Below are positions 1 through 9,567 of a DNA stretch of 54,615 bases, piece after piece. The stretch lies in assembly GCF_016278715.1 (NCBI RefSeq), contig NZ_JADQBH010000006.1:1-54615 (forward strand). Reading direction: 5' to 3'. Position 1 is the first letter of the stretch; each line of letters begins with the position of its first letter. The notes under the pieces are model-generated. The model was not told the origin of the DNA and did no database searches. It saw nothing but the letters and a program-made list of their open reading frames with translations. This DNA comes from Marinilabilia sp. (GTDB lineage Bacteria; Bacteroidota; Bacteroidia; Bacteroidales; Marinilabiliaceae). The translations under genes and the position numbers were made by a program.

Positions 1-280
1 TAAATAAAAAAGATCATCATAATAATGCATCCCTGAAAAAAATCATCACATAATTAATGAACATAAAAAAGGCTTAAGCCATTTCATATTCTTTTGTCCA
101 CGAATTATACGAATTTTGTCACACAGTTGGTGTAACTTAAAACGGCACCACCGTTAAATAAAAGCTGTAACAAAGCTTTGAAATTTGTGGATTCTCAAAA
201 TAATTGCGAAGCAATTATACTTTGAAATATTTCAAATAAATCCTTGTCAAAATGGTCTATTAAGTACACATATTCGTGAT
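1..280. other. AT-rich non-coding stretch at window edge
   Basis: No convincing reading frame is present. The stretch is AT-rich and carries two exact inverted repeats: an 8-bp stem with a GAA loop at 200-218 (ATAATTGC/GCAATTAT) and a 16-bp perfect palindrome at 221-236 (TTTGAAAT/ATTTCAAA). Their role is unknown. They could be regulatory sites of a gene beyond the window edge. Confidence 0.4.
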
Positions 281-318
281 GACCCAACAAAAAAAAGCCG
301 GCTGATTGCTCAGCCGGC
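281..318 (-). terminator. Rho-independent terminator after susD
   Basis: A 9-bp perfect stem (GCCGGCTGA at 297-305 with TCAGCCGGC at 310-318) has a TTGC loop. On the minus strand it is followed by a run of eight T (289-296). It lies 37 nt beyond the SusD stop codon and should end the SusC/SusD transcript. Confidence 0.9.
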
Positions 319-354
319 CCTGTTTTCATATAGGCTAGTTCTTATAGTGAAAGG

Positions 355-1923
355 TTAGTAACCGGGATTCTGATCTTCCTGTTCTATTTCATTATTAGCT
401 GAAATTTCTGTCAAAGGAATGGGCCATAGTTCATTTCTTCCAGTCTGGAATCCATCACCTGCCAATTCCTCAGCAGCATCGCCCCAACGGACCAGGTCGG
501 TATAGCGGGCCCCTTCAAATGCCAGCTCAAGCTGGCGTTCCAGCTTAATCGCTTCCCTTAAGTCACCTTGTCCCAAACCGGACAAAAGCGGAAGTTCAGC
601 ACGTTCTCGAACCTCATTCACATATCCAATGGCTGTTCCGGGGTCTCCGTCTTCGTTGTAGGCTTCAGCAGCCATCAACAATACATCAGCATAGCGAATG
701 AGACGCCAGTTAGTTGTGTAGTTCAACTCGGCAACAACACCATCTGCGGTATTGGTTTCCGAAGCGTAAGTAGCATACTTCAGGCGAAGATATTTCTCAT
801 AATCCCAGGCAGGAACCTGATTACCCTCATCGTCAGTATCTGCCACTATGGAGCCGCCAGCTGCTAAAAATTCCGCTTCACTCATAAGTGATGCCTGATA
901 GCGTGGTCCATTATCACCCGCATCAGCAAAAGCATTTCCAATCTTTGCAGTTGGCAGGTTAAATCCCCAACCTGGAATAATTCCCAATACATCCAGATTT
1001 GAGAAGAAAGGCGCACGAGGCCCCATCAGCTGAATATGTATGTTTGATTCATCAAGTCCGCCCCAGGCAAAAGTTCCCCAATCGTACCCTTCATGAGAGG
1101 TATAGGCAATCTCAAAAACAGACTCATCTCCATACTCAGAAACCCTTTTCCAGACATCCGAAAAGTTCTCTTCCAACTCATAATCAGGTGAATCAATTAA
1201 CTTTTGAAACTCCACATGAGCCAGGTCCCATTTTTCCTGATAAAGATAAGCTTTACCAAGCATTGCCTGAGCAGCACCTTTGGAAATACGAAACAGCTCA
1301 TTCTCTTCCAATTCCGACTTTAAGGGCAGCACGGCCATGGCATCTTTCAAGTCGGTTTCAATTTGAGCATAAATGTCCGCCTTCGGCGTGCGCGGTTTAT
1401 GATAATCTGCTGCATTCGTTGGGTTTACTGTATAAAAGGGGACATCTCCATATAGAGAAACCAACTCCAAATAACTCCATGCCCGCATAGCTTTGGCTTC
1501 TGCTATCACACGTTCTCTAAGCGCATTGCTGGGTTCTACCCGTTCAATAATTGTATTGGAGTGATTAACCGTATGATAGAATCCCTCCCAAATAGCAGAG
1601 GTTACCGGATTGTCAGACTCGTTCACAAAATCATCAATATTTTGATAGGGAGTCTGGTCCCCAGAGCCACCGCCTGCAGCGTTTGCGTCATCACCGGCCA
1701 GAACCTTGGCAACAAATGCACTTTGCCAGTCACGACCATAGTTCCATTGCATTTTGGCGTAACCACCAATAATTGCAGAGTAAATTTCCTCATCTGTTTG
1801 GGGAAACACTTCACTTGACAACTTTCCTGCAGGATCAACCTCCAGAAATTCGTCTTTACACGCCGGCGTCAGAACCAAAAGAAGCGCCGGAATCATTAAT
1901 AAAAATATTCTATTTCGTTTCAT
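355..1923 (-). CDS. SusD/RagB family nutrient-binding outer-membrane lipoprotein
   Basis: This is the surface-exposed glycan-binding partner of the SusC-type channel encoded just upstream (21 nt gap, same strand). The 522-residue length is normal for the family. The N-terminus is a lipoprotein signal with the acylated Cys at residue 22 (LTPAC), followed by KDEF, an acidic stretch resembling the surface-export signal of Bacteroidota lipoproteins. The body has the SusD pattern: an N-terminal SusD-like region, a TPR-like helical scaffold with MRAWSYLELVSLYGDVP near residue 145, and a C-terminal RagB/SusD region with YADVLLMAAEAYNE and LERQLELAFEGARYTDLVRWG. A strong terminator follows. The sugar specificity cannot be read from the sequence. 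The neighbouring GH94 enzyme suggests a beta-glucan-derived or cello-oligosaccharide ligand, which is inference. Confidence 0.95.
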   Translation of the reverse strand: MKRNRIFLLMIPALLLVLTPACKDEFLEVDPAGKLSSEVFPQTDEEIYSAIIGGYAKMQWNYGRDWQSAFVAKVLAGDDANAAGGGSGDQTPYQNIDDFVNESDNPVTSAIWEGFYHTVNHSNTIIERVEPSNALRERVIAEAKAMRAWSYLELVSLYGDVPFYTVNPTNAADYHKPRTPKADIYAQIETDLKDAMAVLPLKSELEENELFRISKGAAQAMLGKAYLYQEKWDLAHVEFQKLIDSPDYELEENFSDVWKRVSEYGDESVFEIAYTSHEGYDWGTFAWGGLDESNIHIQLMGPRAPFFSNLDVLGIIPGWGFNLPTAKIGNAFADAGDNGPRYQASLMSEAEFLAAGGSIVADTDDEGNQVPAWDYEKYLRLKYATYASETNTADGVVAELNYTTNWRLIRYADVLLMAAEAYNEDGDPGTAIGYVNEVRERAELPLLSGLGQGDLREAIKLERQLELAFEGARYTDLVRWGDAAEELAGDGFQTGRNELWPIPLTEISANNEIEQEDQNPGY

Positions 1924-1944
1924 AGTTATCAGAATTTAAGACAA

Positions 1945-4900
1945 TTAAAAATTAACTGACAAACCAAACAACACTTTACGCGGAATTGGATAAACACCAC
2001 GGTCTACCCCCTGGCTTCGTGTGTTGGCACTTCCTGCTTCAGGATCCAGGCCTTCATAGTCGGTAAACGTAAAATAGTCATCGAGTGAAACAAACACTCT
2101 GGTTTTACTCAGTCCAAGTTGTCCGATAACAGACTGTGGCAAGGAATAGCCAAGTTGAATTTGCTTGATTCTCATATAAGAACCATCCTGCACCATCAGG
2201 TCGCTTCGATAAATATACTCTTCATTGTCAATACCTGCTCGGGGAGCCCGTGGCATAGAGGCGTTGGTTTGAGATGGAGTCCACCGATCGGTAAAGAAAT
2301 ATTTGGGCTTATTGGATCTGGGGCGGTCGGGGCGATACCAGGCAGTATAAATTTCATTGCCTTTAGACCCCTGAAGAAACAGCCTAAAATCAACTCCCTT
2401 ATACTCAAGGTTAAGCGCTGCTCCATAAAGAAGATCGGGATGAGGATCGCCCAGTTTTGTCTGGTCCGCCGCAGTAATACTCCCATCTTTATTTACATCC
2501 ACAATATTTGGCATTCCTGTATCTTCATTAATGCCATCTGTCTTGTACCCATTAAAATACCAGAGAGGTTCACCTTCCTGAAACCAGGTAATGTCATAAC
2601 CGCGAACATTTGCACCAGCAATAGGAGCATCCTGACCAAGGCGTGTCACTTCATTTTTAAGCGTTGAAACATTTACACTGGCGCCAAAATTAAAATCACC
2701 AAACTGCTCATTGTAGCCAAGTTCCAGTTCCAGCCCGGAATTGGAAACATCACCTCCGTTTACAAATGGGGGATCATTTCCGGTTGATGGCGGGAATGGG
2801 CCCACCACAATAAGGTCTCTGGTTTGCTTATCATAGTAATCCGCTGAAAAGCTAAGCCTCTGATTCAGGAATCGCATGTCTGCACCAATAGAAATCTGTT
2901 CTGAACGTTCCCAGGTCAAATCTTCATTGACCAATTGCTCAATCTGGGCACCCGACACATAACCTGTCTCAGAGGGGTTGGGATAATAAATTCCGGAAAC
3001 AGTCCAAAACTCCTGACCGGCAGTCCCGGTAAGAATGGAAGTACTACCATTCTGTCCCCAACTGAAGCGCAGTTTCAAAAAATCCACAAATGAATCATTC
3101 CAGAATTCTTCTTCCGAAACCACCCAACCGGCTGAAACTGCAGGGAAATAAGCCTCTTCCTTATTTACAGGAAACAAGCTGGAAGCATCTCGACGAAGAG
3201 AAGCTTCCAACAGATACTTACTCAGGTAACTGTAAGAAAATCTTCCAAAAACAGAAGTCATAGTTTCCTCCTGCAAATCACCACCTACCAGATCATTCGC
3301 TCTGGATGTAGTGTGGGAATGATACGCAAAGCGATCACCCTCTTTGGCCATTGGACTTGAAGAAAGACTCCAATTGGGATGCAACCTCCTCTCGGCAGAA
3401 TAACCTAAAAGGAAAGTAAAATCATGGTCATTTGCTTTTAAATTATAAGAGGCAAAATTCTCCCACAACCAGTTGAAATACTTATCCAGATCATCTGTGA
3501 TCGTATTGGTTGAATTAGTACTTTCAGCTGAAAAATAATGTTTGTTATTCCAGTTGTGGTATTGATTATATGACAAATCAAGTCCTAAACGAGAAGTGAT
3601 GGTCAATCCATCAACCGGCTTAAGATTGGCATATATGGTACCCATCAACTGGTCGTTTGTATTCTTATTATTGTACGTTTCCAAACGTGCAACTGGATTC
3701 GCAATTTCTCCCGTAGCATTTACTGCCAGGGCATAATAGCCACCATTCTCGTCGGTAAGCAAAGTCTGACCATCTGCAAGAGCTGCTCTTTCTCTGTCGG
3801 TTTCTTGTCCAGGAGCATAAGCAACCGGAGTAGTTGGATCCATCAGCAATGCATTGTTTAACACACCACGGTATTCATCATCCTCTCCCACCGTTTTTCG
3901 GTTTGCGTGCGAGAATGACAAGGTATTTCCAACTTCCAGCCAGTCCTTGATATCGAAGGAAGCATTAAATCGAAAAGTCAGGCGCTCATAGGAAGCCTTA
4001 TCTCCGCCAACAACACCATCCTGCTGATTGTAGGACACTGATGCCAGATAGTTGGATTTCTCACCGCCACCCGAAAAATTCAGGTGATGACTTTGCATGG
4101 GAGCCTCTTCAAAAATCTCATCCAACCAATCAGTTCCGGCACCAACATTTGAAGGAACAGTGATATCCTCCTCCGCTTCCTGCATGAATTGTGAATACTC
4201 CTGAGCATTCATCAGTTCCATATTGGTCTTCACACTCTGAATTCCGTACTGGAAATTGTAAGATACCTGAGCAGCACCTTTCTTACCGGTTTTGGTAGAA
4301 ATTAGCACTACACCATTACCACCCTCCGAACCATAAATGGCAGAAGAAGCAGCATCTTTGAGCACCTCAATGGATTCAATATCACCGGGAGCAATGTTAT
4401 CAATACTCCCCACTTTCATACCATCCACAATGTAAAGCGGTTCAGCTTGTTCATTGGAACCGACACCCCTAATTCTTACCTTTGCGCCTGCTCCGGGAGA
4501 CCCGGAAGAGGGCAGAACAGTAACACCAGCTGTACGTCCCTGCAAGGCCTGCTCGACCCTGCTGTTGGAAGTATTTTCCAGATCTTCAGCACTAACACTG
4601 GAGATGGCACCGGTAACCAAAGATTTCTGTTTTACACCGTAACCAACCACAATCACTTCATCAAGGTCAGTAAATTGGTCCTCGAGTGAAACATTAATGG
4701 TGGTCTGATCGCCAACAAGAACCTCTTTGGTGGTAAAGCCAATAAAGCTGAATTGAAGAACATCTTCCCCTGTAGCCTGGAGTTGGTAATTACCATCCAC
4801 ATCGGTAATGGTACCTTGCATGGTACCTTTGATAACTACGTTCACTCCGGGGAGGGGACCATTTTGAGTATCGGTCACCGTACCGTTGACCGTTTTAGCA

Positions 4901-5034
4901 TCTTGTGCCAACGCGACGGAGGCACTTAGAAATGTCGCTACTAGAGCGATCGCAATACCGGTAAGTATCTTTCTACCACCGGATTTGACCTTTTTTAACA
5001 GGTCGCCTTCTAAAAAAGATCGGATCATTTTCAT
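1945..5034 (-). CDS. SusC/RagA family TonB-linked outer-membrane channel
   Basis: This is a TonB-dependent importer that pairs with the SusD lipoprotein to bring oligosaccharides across the outer membrane. The 1029-residue protein has a long signal peptide ending near ALA-Q at residue 43. A carboxypeptidase-regulatory-like domain follows (about 48-120), then a TonB box DEVIVVGYG at 125-133. The plug domain contains RIRG, PLYIVDGM and SIEVLKDAASSAIYGS (about 187-236). The remainder is a 22-strand-type barrel ending in the terminal aromatic signature LSVNF. The start chosen gives a positively charged 20-residue lead before the hydrophobic core; an internal start is possible. It lacks the extra N-terminal signalling domain of anti-sigma-coupled transporters, and no sigma/anti-sigma pair is nearby. 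Control by the neighbouring Nudix-type regulator is plausible but unproven. Confidence 0.96.
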   Translation of the reverse strand: MKMIRSFLEGDLLKKVKSGGRKILTGIAIALVATFLSASVALAQDAKTVNGTVTDTQNGPLPGVNVVIKGTMQGTITDVDGNYQLQATGEDVLQFSFIGFTTKEVLVGDQTTINVSLEDQFTDLDEVIVVGYGVKQKSLVTGAISSVSAEDLENTSNSRVEQALQGRTAGVTVLPSSGSPGAGAKVRIRGVGSNEQAEPLYIVDGMKVGSIDNIAPGDIESIEVLKDAASSAIYGSEGGNGVVLISTKTGKKGAAQVSYNFQYGIQSVKTNMELMNAQEYSQFMQEAEEDITVPSNVGAGTDWLDEIFEEAPMQSHHLNFSGGGEKSNYLASVSYNQQDGVVGGDKASYERLTFRFNASFDIKDWLEVGNTLSFSHANRKTVGEDDEYRGVLNNALLMDPTTPVAYAPGQETDRERAALADGQTLLTDENGGYYALAVNATGEIANPVARLETYNNKNTNDQLMGTIYANLKPVDGLTITSRLGLDLSYNQYHNWNNKHYFSAESTNSTNTITDDLDKYFNWLWENFASYNLKANDHDFTFLLGYSAERRLHPNWSLSSSPMAKEGDRFAYHSHTTSRANDLVGGDLQEETMTSVFGRFSYSYLSKYLLEASLRRDASSLFPVNKEEAYFPAVSAGWVVSEEEFWNDSFVDFLKLRFSWGQNGSTSILTGTAGQEFWTVSGIYYPNPSETGYVSGAQIEQLVNEDLTWERSEQISIGADMRFLNQRLSFSADYYDKQTRDLIVVGPFPPSTGNDPPFVNGGDVSNSGLELELGYNEQFGDFNFGASVNVSTLKNEVTRLGQDAPIAGANVRGYDITWFQEGEPLWYFNGYKTDGINEDTGMPNIVDVNKDGSITAADQTKLGDPHPDLLYGAALNLEYKGVDFRLFLQGSKGNEIYTAWYRPDRPRSNKPKYFFTDRWTPSQTNASMPRAPRAGIDNEEYIYRSDLMVQDGSYMRIKQIQLGYSLPQSVIGQLGLSKTRVFVSLDDYFTFTDYEGLDPEAGSANTRSQGVDRGVYPIPRKVLFGLSVNF

Positions 5035-5413
5035 AAATTTGCCGTTTTACAGGTTTTAACAATAGTTAGAACTAATCACGGGGTGTTATTCGGTCCAACG
5101 CCAATTTTTCCGAATGACATCCCTTTTTTATTAAAAAATTATCTCATAAGCTTTTTCTAATCTGTTTTTATATCCGAGTCCTTGAATGTAGAAAAATTCA
5201 AAGCAAGGTAATGTTTTATTAACAAAAAAAGACAAATGTTATCAATTCGTTGCAGTGTTATTTCCTCAATGCAAATAAATCAATAGGCATTCATACTAAC
5301 AGGAATTTCATCAGTAAATAATTCATCTAAGTTATTGGTCTGATGGAACCCGCATGGTCGATTGGTTACATTCTCTTGTGAGGTAATCATTGCCATACTC
5401 GTTTCATTGATTT
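5035..5413. other. Intergenic leader between the GH94 gene and susC
   Basis: These 379 nt separate the phosphorylase gene from susC, so susC probably has its own promoter here. I found no exact minus-strand TAnnTTTG element. A small hairpin (ATTCGG at 5088-5093 with CCGAAT at 5110-5115) lies in the presumed susC leader. No open frame looks real. Confidence 0.4.
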
Positions 5414-7846
5414 TTATCCCATTTCCACCTGAACATCATGCTCTTTCCCATCGAAAACAGAAACCACATTTCCTTTAATTTCCTTCCCGTCAACAGTCAT
5501 GCGCGCAACACCTTTACTCACTGCATTGGTGTTTTGAACTTTAATATTAAAAGTGGTACCTCTCAGTCTTCTTTTTACAGAAAAACCTTTCCAGTAGGCC
5601 GGGATACATGGATCAACCACTAATCCGTCATAATCGGGACGAATTCCTAAAATATAGCGGGTAATGGCGTAATAATTCCATGCTGCAGTTCCGGTGAGCC
5701 AGCTGTTTTTTGCTTCTCCGGGTTTTGCCGCATCTTTGCCGGCAACCATCTGGGCATATACATAGGGTTCTGTGCGGTGCAAATCAGAAATATCTTCCAG
5801 ATAAGCAGGACAAATTTTCTTGTAATACTCCCAGGCTCTTTCACCACGACCAATATTGGTTTCACCAATCATTATCCAGGGATTGTTGTGGCAAAAAATC
5901 CCTGCATTCTCCTTGTATCCGGCAGGATAAGTAGATATCTCACCGTACTCAATCACATATTTTGTAAAAGCTGGATTATTCAATACAATGCCATATTTTG
6001 AGTCGAGTTTCTCTTTTACTGAATCCAAAGCCTTTTCAACCATGCCCTCCTCTTTACCTACTTCAGCCATAGAGCACCAGCCCTGAGATTCAATAAATAT
6101 TTTACCTTCCTCATTCTCGTTGCCTCCCACTTTTTTGCCATAAAAATCGTAAGCTCTCAGATACCATTCACCATCCCAGCCGTGTTTTTTTATGGCTTCC
6201 ACCATACTATCCACATGCTTGTCAGCGTCATTGGCTTCTTCACTTTTTCCAATCTGGCGGCAAAGCTTTGAATATTCCTTTCCATAGACAACAAACAAGC
6301 CGGCAATCATAATCGATTCGGCAGTACCTCCCGACTTATTCTCGGTGGTCTGAAACGACTCATTGGGGTTGTTGGAGAAACAGTTCAGATTGAGACAGTC
6401 ATTCCAGTCAGCCCTTCCAATAAGCGGCAAACCGTGAGGTCCCAGATTGTTTACCACATGATAGAAAGAAAGCTTCAGGTGTTCAAAATGACTTTTAGCC
6501 ACCGACATATCATTGTCAAAAGGCACCATTTCATCCAAAATACCGTAGTCGCCTGTCTCTTTGATATACTCAGCAGTAGAAAGAATCAGCCATAGGGGGT
6601 CATCATTAAAGTTTCCGCCAATGGCATCATTGCCACGCTTTGTGAGGGGTTGATACTGATGATATGCACCTCCGTCCTCAAACTGAGTTGATGCAATATC
6701 TATGATGCGCTCTTTGGCCCGTTCAGGAATCTGGTGCACAAAACCTATCAAATCCTGATTGGAATCACGAAAGCCCATTCCACGACCAATACCCACTTCA
6801 AAAAAAGAAGCCGATCGCGACATATTGAAGGTAACCATACACTGGTACTGGTTCCAGATGTTCACCATTCTGTCCAGTTTCTCATCTCCACTATCCAGCA
6901 CAAACCCATCCAGCAGGTTGTCCCAGTATTTTCTTAAGTCGTCAAAAGCGGCATTCACCTTTTCAACAGAATCAAACCTGCTGATGGCTGCTTTTGCAGG
7001 CTTTTTATTGATTACATTCTTAGCTTCCCACTTTTCATCCTCCGGATTTTCAATATATCCCAACAGGAATACCATCTCTTTGGTTTCTCCCGGCTCCAGT
7101 TCAATCTCAAAATAGTGTGATGCAATTGGAGACCAACCGTGTGCGACTGAATTTCCGGGTTTTCCTTCAAGCACAGCCCGAGGCCCCGAGAATTCATTGT
7201 AAAGCCCTACGAAACTTTCTCTGTCGGTATCGAAACCCTGCACCGGCTCATTAACATGATAAAATGCATAATGATTTCGCCGTTCCTTATACTCAGTTTT
7301 ATGATAAAGCGTGGAACCGTCAATTTCAACCTCGCCGGTGTTTAGGTTGCGTTGCAGATTATTTTGATCATCTTCTGCATTCCACAAGCACCATTCCTGA
7401 AAAGAGAATAACTTAAAGCTCCTCTTTTGTCCGGATTTGTTGGTGAGTTTCATTTTTTGCACTTCACACCACGATTTCAACGGCACAAATAACAACACTT
7501 CGGCTTCCAAACCGTCTTTTTCACCCGTAATCTTGGTATAGCTCAGTCCATGACGACATTCATAATTATCTAGTGGGGTTTTTACAGGCTTCCACCCCGG
7601 TGACCAAACTGTTCCCCCTTCATTGATATAAAAGTAACGACCACCATTGTCCATCGGCACGTTGTTGTAACGGTAGCGTGTCAGCCTCCGAAACTTTGCA
7701 TCCTTGTAAAAAGAGTATCCTCCTGCTGTGTTGGAAACCAGCGAAAAGAAATCTTCATTCCCCAAATAATTGATCCAGGGCCAGGGTGTTTCGGGAGTAT
7801 TGATTACATATTCTCTCCGCTCATCATCAAAAAATCCAAACTTCAT
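5414..7846 (-). CDS. GH94 cellobiose-phosphorylase-like enzyme
   Basis: This is a cytoplasmic inverting phosphorylase that uses inorganic phosphate to split a beta-linked glucose disaccharide into alpha-glucose 1-phosphate and a free sugar. It has no signal peptide. At 810 residues it matches cellobiose phosphorylases. The N-terminal beta-sandwich begins [15 protein letters not shown]. The (alpha/alpha)6 domain carries [10 protein letters not shown] (357-365), which forms the donor-sugar site, and [14 protein letters not shown] (477-490). Asp483 of the WND triplet matches the catalytic general acid of the family. The [11 protein letters not shown]...ESFQT context is closer to cellobiose than to chitobiose phosphorylases, but laminaribiose or another beta-glucobiose cannot be excluded. 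It lies 40 nt downstream of a sugar symporter gene and is probably co-transcribed with it. A dedicated cytoplasmic phosphorylase beside SusCD conserves one ATP per disaccharide. Confidence 0.92.
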   Translation of the reverse strand: MKFGFFDDERREYVINTPETPWPWINYLGNEDFFSLVSNTAGGYSFYKDAKFRRLTRYRYNNVPMDNGGRYFYINEGGTVWSPGWKPVKTPLDNYECRHGLSYTKITGEKDGLEAEVLLFVPLKSWCEVQKMKLTNKSGQKRSFKLFSFQEWCLWNAEDDQNNLQRNLNTGEVEIDGSTLYHKTEYKERRNHYAFYHVNEPVQGFDTDRESFVGLYNEFSGPRAVLEGKPGNSVAHGWSPIASHYFEIELEPGETKEMVFLLGYIENPEDEKWEAKNVINKKPAKAAISRFDSVEKVNAAFDDLRKYWDNLLDGFVLDSGDEKLDRMVNIWNQYQCMVTFNMSRSASFFEVGIGRGMGFRDSNQDLIGFVHQIPERAKERIIDIASTQFEDGGAYHQYQPLTKRGNDAIGGNFNDDPLWLILSTAEYIKETGDYGILDEMVPFDNDMSVAKSHFEHLKLSFYHVVNNLGPHGLPLIGRADWNDCLNLNCFSNNPNESFQTTENKSGGTAESIMIAGLFVVYGKEYSKLCRQIGKSEEANDADKHVDSMVEAIKKHGWDGEWYLRAYDFYGKKVGGNENEEGKIFIESQGWCSMAEVGKEEGMVEKALDSVKEKLDSKYGIVLNNPAFTKYVIEYGEISTYPAGYKENAGIFCHNNPWIMIGETNIGRGERAWEYYKKICPAYLEDISDLHRTEPYVYAQMVAGKDAAKPGEAKNSWLTGTAAWNYYAITRYILGIRPDYDGLVVDPCIPAYWKGFSVKRRLRGTTFNIKVQNTNAVSKGVARMTVDGKEIKGNVVSVFDGKEHDVQVEMG

Positions 7847-7886
7847 AATGTTCTTAGTAAAAGTATTTATTAGTCAATGTATTTTC

Positions 7887-9500
7887 TTACGCTAGTTCTG
7901 CCGATCTACGTTCATTTAGTTCAGTAGTGATCTTATCAAGAGCATCCTGATCCAAGGGATAGAATTGCATTAGCACAGCAGCAAATCCAGCTATCACCGC
8001 AGGGATCCAACTCATCAGCATTATAATTCCGGGAACAGCACCCTGAATAGCGACCGCATCCTGACCATCATAATGGAAGAAGGCCAGGACTGCCCCAATA
8101 ATGGCACCGGCAAGGCCACCACCAAATTTTGTAGCAAACGAACCGGCAGAATAAACAAGACCGGTTGCACGACGTCCGTTTTTATACTCCGAATAGTCAG
8201 CAGCATCCCCAAGCATGGCAAAAAACAGGGTTGGGAAAATGGCTGCCCCAAATTCTGAGATTATCCCAATGGTGAAAATAGCCGTTGTATCTTCGGGCCC
8301 GCAAAATGCAAGCAATGCGTTTACTCCACCGCTAAACAACAAGGCATAGATAAAAAGCCTGCGCTTTCCTAGTCGTCGTCCAAGTGGAGACGTGGCCATC
8401 GCCCCAAGAATGGAAGCAATCATCAGCATCACCATATACGAGCCTGCCAGCAACTGATTATGCAGATAATGGGTAAAGTAAATAACAGTGATTCCCTGTT
8501 TCATGGAGTTGTAAATGTTAAACAACAACCCGATAATCAATAATATCAACCAGGGACGATTCCTGACCAGGTCCTTCAGATCTTTTCCCAAATCTGTTTT
8601 CTGTGTTTTAGGGGGTAAAACCCGCTCTTTAGTGGCTGCAAAGGTGATAAAAAGAGAAATCACCAATACAATGGACATCAGATAAATAGATTTGCTGTAT
8701 CCCTGTTTCTGATCAATAATTCTGATTTTGGAAGCATCAAGTTCCGGTTCCCCTTCCACAATAAAACCATATTCTTTATTGGCTTCCATGGAAAAACTTT
8801 TCCCCTTGGTAGGAACATTGACGCTATCAGCCATAGTTGCATCCATCCAACTGAAGAGGGCAACCTCATCTTCGGTTTTGATGTTAACATTCTCCACATC
8901 ATTAGGAGTTGAAACAACCACCTCATATTTTTGCGCATCTAACCGGGCAATGTCAATAGATGGATTGATATTCCCAAAGTGTGCTACCAACAGGAGTAAC
9001 GCTCCCTGCACCAGCATTCCACCCGCAAATGCACCAACCATGCGGTAAGAGCCGATACTTGTCCGCTCCTTGTCATCACCAGTCATTACTGCCATCAACG
9101 CACCGTAAGGCACGTTATTGGCAGTATAAATCAGAGTAAATAAAATATAGGTGGAATAAGCATAAACAATTTTACCTGTCGGCCCTAAATCGGGAGTGGT
9201 AAACAACATGGAAAGAATAACACCCAGAGGAACGGCGGTCCATAATATCCAAGGTCTGAACTTTCCGTATTTGGATTTTGTCCTGTCCCCTACAATCCCC
9301 ATCAATACGTCACTCAAACCATCGCTTGAGCGGGCGATCAACATCAAAAGTCCTACCGCGGCAGGATTCATTCCAAAAACATCAGTGTAAAAAACAATTA
9401 GAAAAGTGGCAACACCCCTCCAGGCAATATTGGCAGCTCCATCACCCAATGCGTAACCAACCTTTTCTTTAAAACTCAATTTTTGAATAATATCTGACAT
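7887..9500 (-). CDS. GPH-family (MFS) sugar:cation symporter
   Basis: This inner-membrane symporter of the glycoside-pentoside-hexuronide family probably delivers the disaccharide to the GH94 enzyme. Family marks include the N-terminal KVGYALGDGAANIAWRG, the loop GDRTKSKYGKFRPWILW (71-87) and ADYSEYKNGRRATGLVYSAGSFATKFGGG in the C-terminal half. At 537 residues it is longer than the usual 440-500. The excess is a polar segment of about 95 residues (roughly 174-268) between predicted TM5 and TM6, predicted to be periplasmic. The regulator gene lies 67 nt upstream and the GH94 gene 40 nt downstream, which suggests a single transcription unit. The substrate is inferred from context only. Confidence 0.93.
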   Translation of the reverse strand: MSDIIQKLSFKEKVGYALGDGAANIAWRGVATFLIVFYTDVFGMNPAAVGLLMLIARSSDGLSDVLMGIVGDRTKSKYGKFRPWILWTAVPLGVILSMLFTTPDLGPTGKIVYAYSTYILFTLIYTANNVPYGALMAVMTGDDKERTSIGSYRMVGAFAGGMLVQGALLLLVAHFGNINPSIDIARLDAQKYEVVVSTPNDVENVNIKTEDEVALFSWMDATMADSVNVPTKGKSFSMEANKEYGFIVEGEPELDASKIRIIDQKQGYSKSIYLMSIVLVISLFITFAATKERVLPPKTQKTDLGKDLKDLVRNRPWLILLIIGLLFNIYNSMKQGITVIYFTHYLHNQLLAGSYMVMLMIASILGAMATSPLGRRLGKRRLFIYALLFSGGVNALLAFCGPEDTTAIFTIGIISEFGAAIFPTLFFAMLGDAADYSEYKNGRRATGLVYSAGSFATKFGGGLAGAIIGAVLAFFHYDGQDAVAIQGAVPGIIMLMSWIPAVIAGFAAVLMQFYPLDQDALDKITTELNERRSAELA

Positions 9501-9567
9501 GATCCTTTTATTCTTTTAGTTTAGTTAAGATTCCTGCCGAACTACCAATTCAGCGACCCGTACTTTT

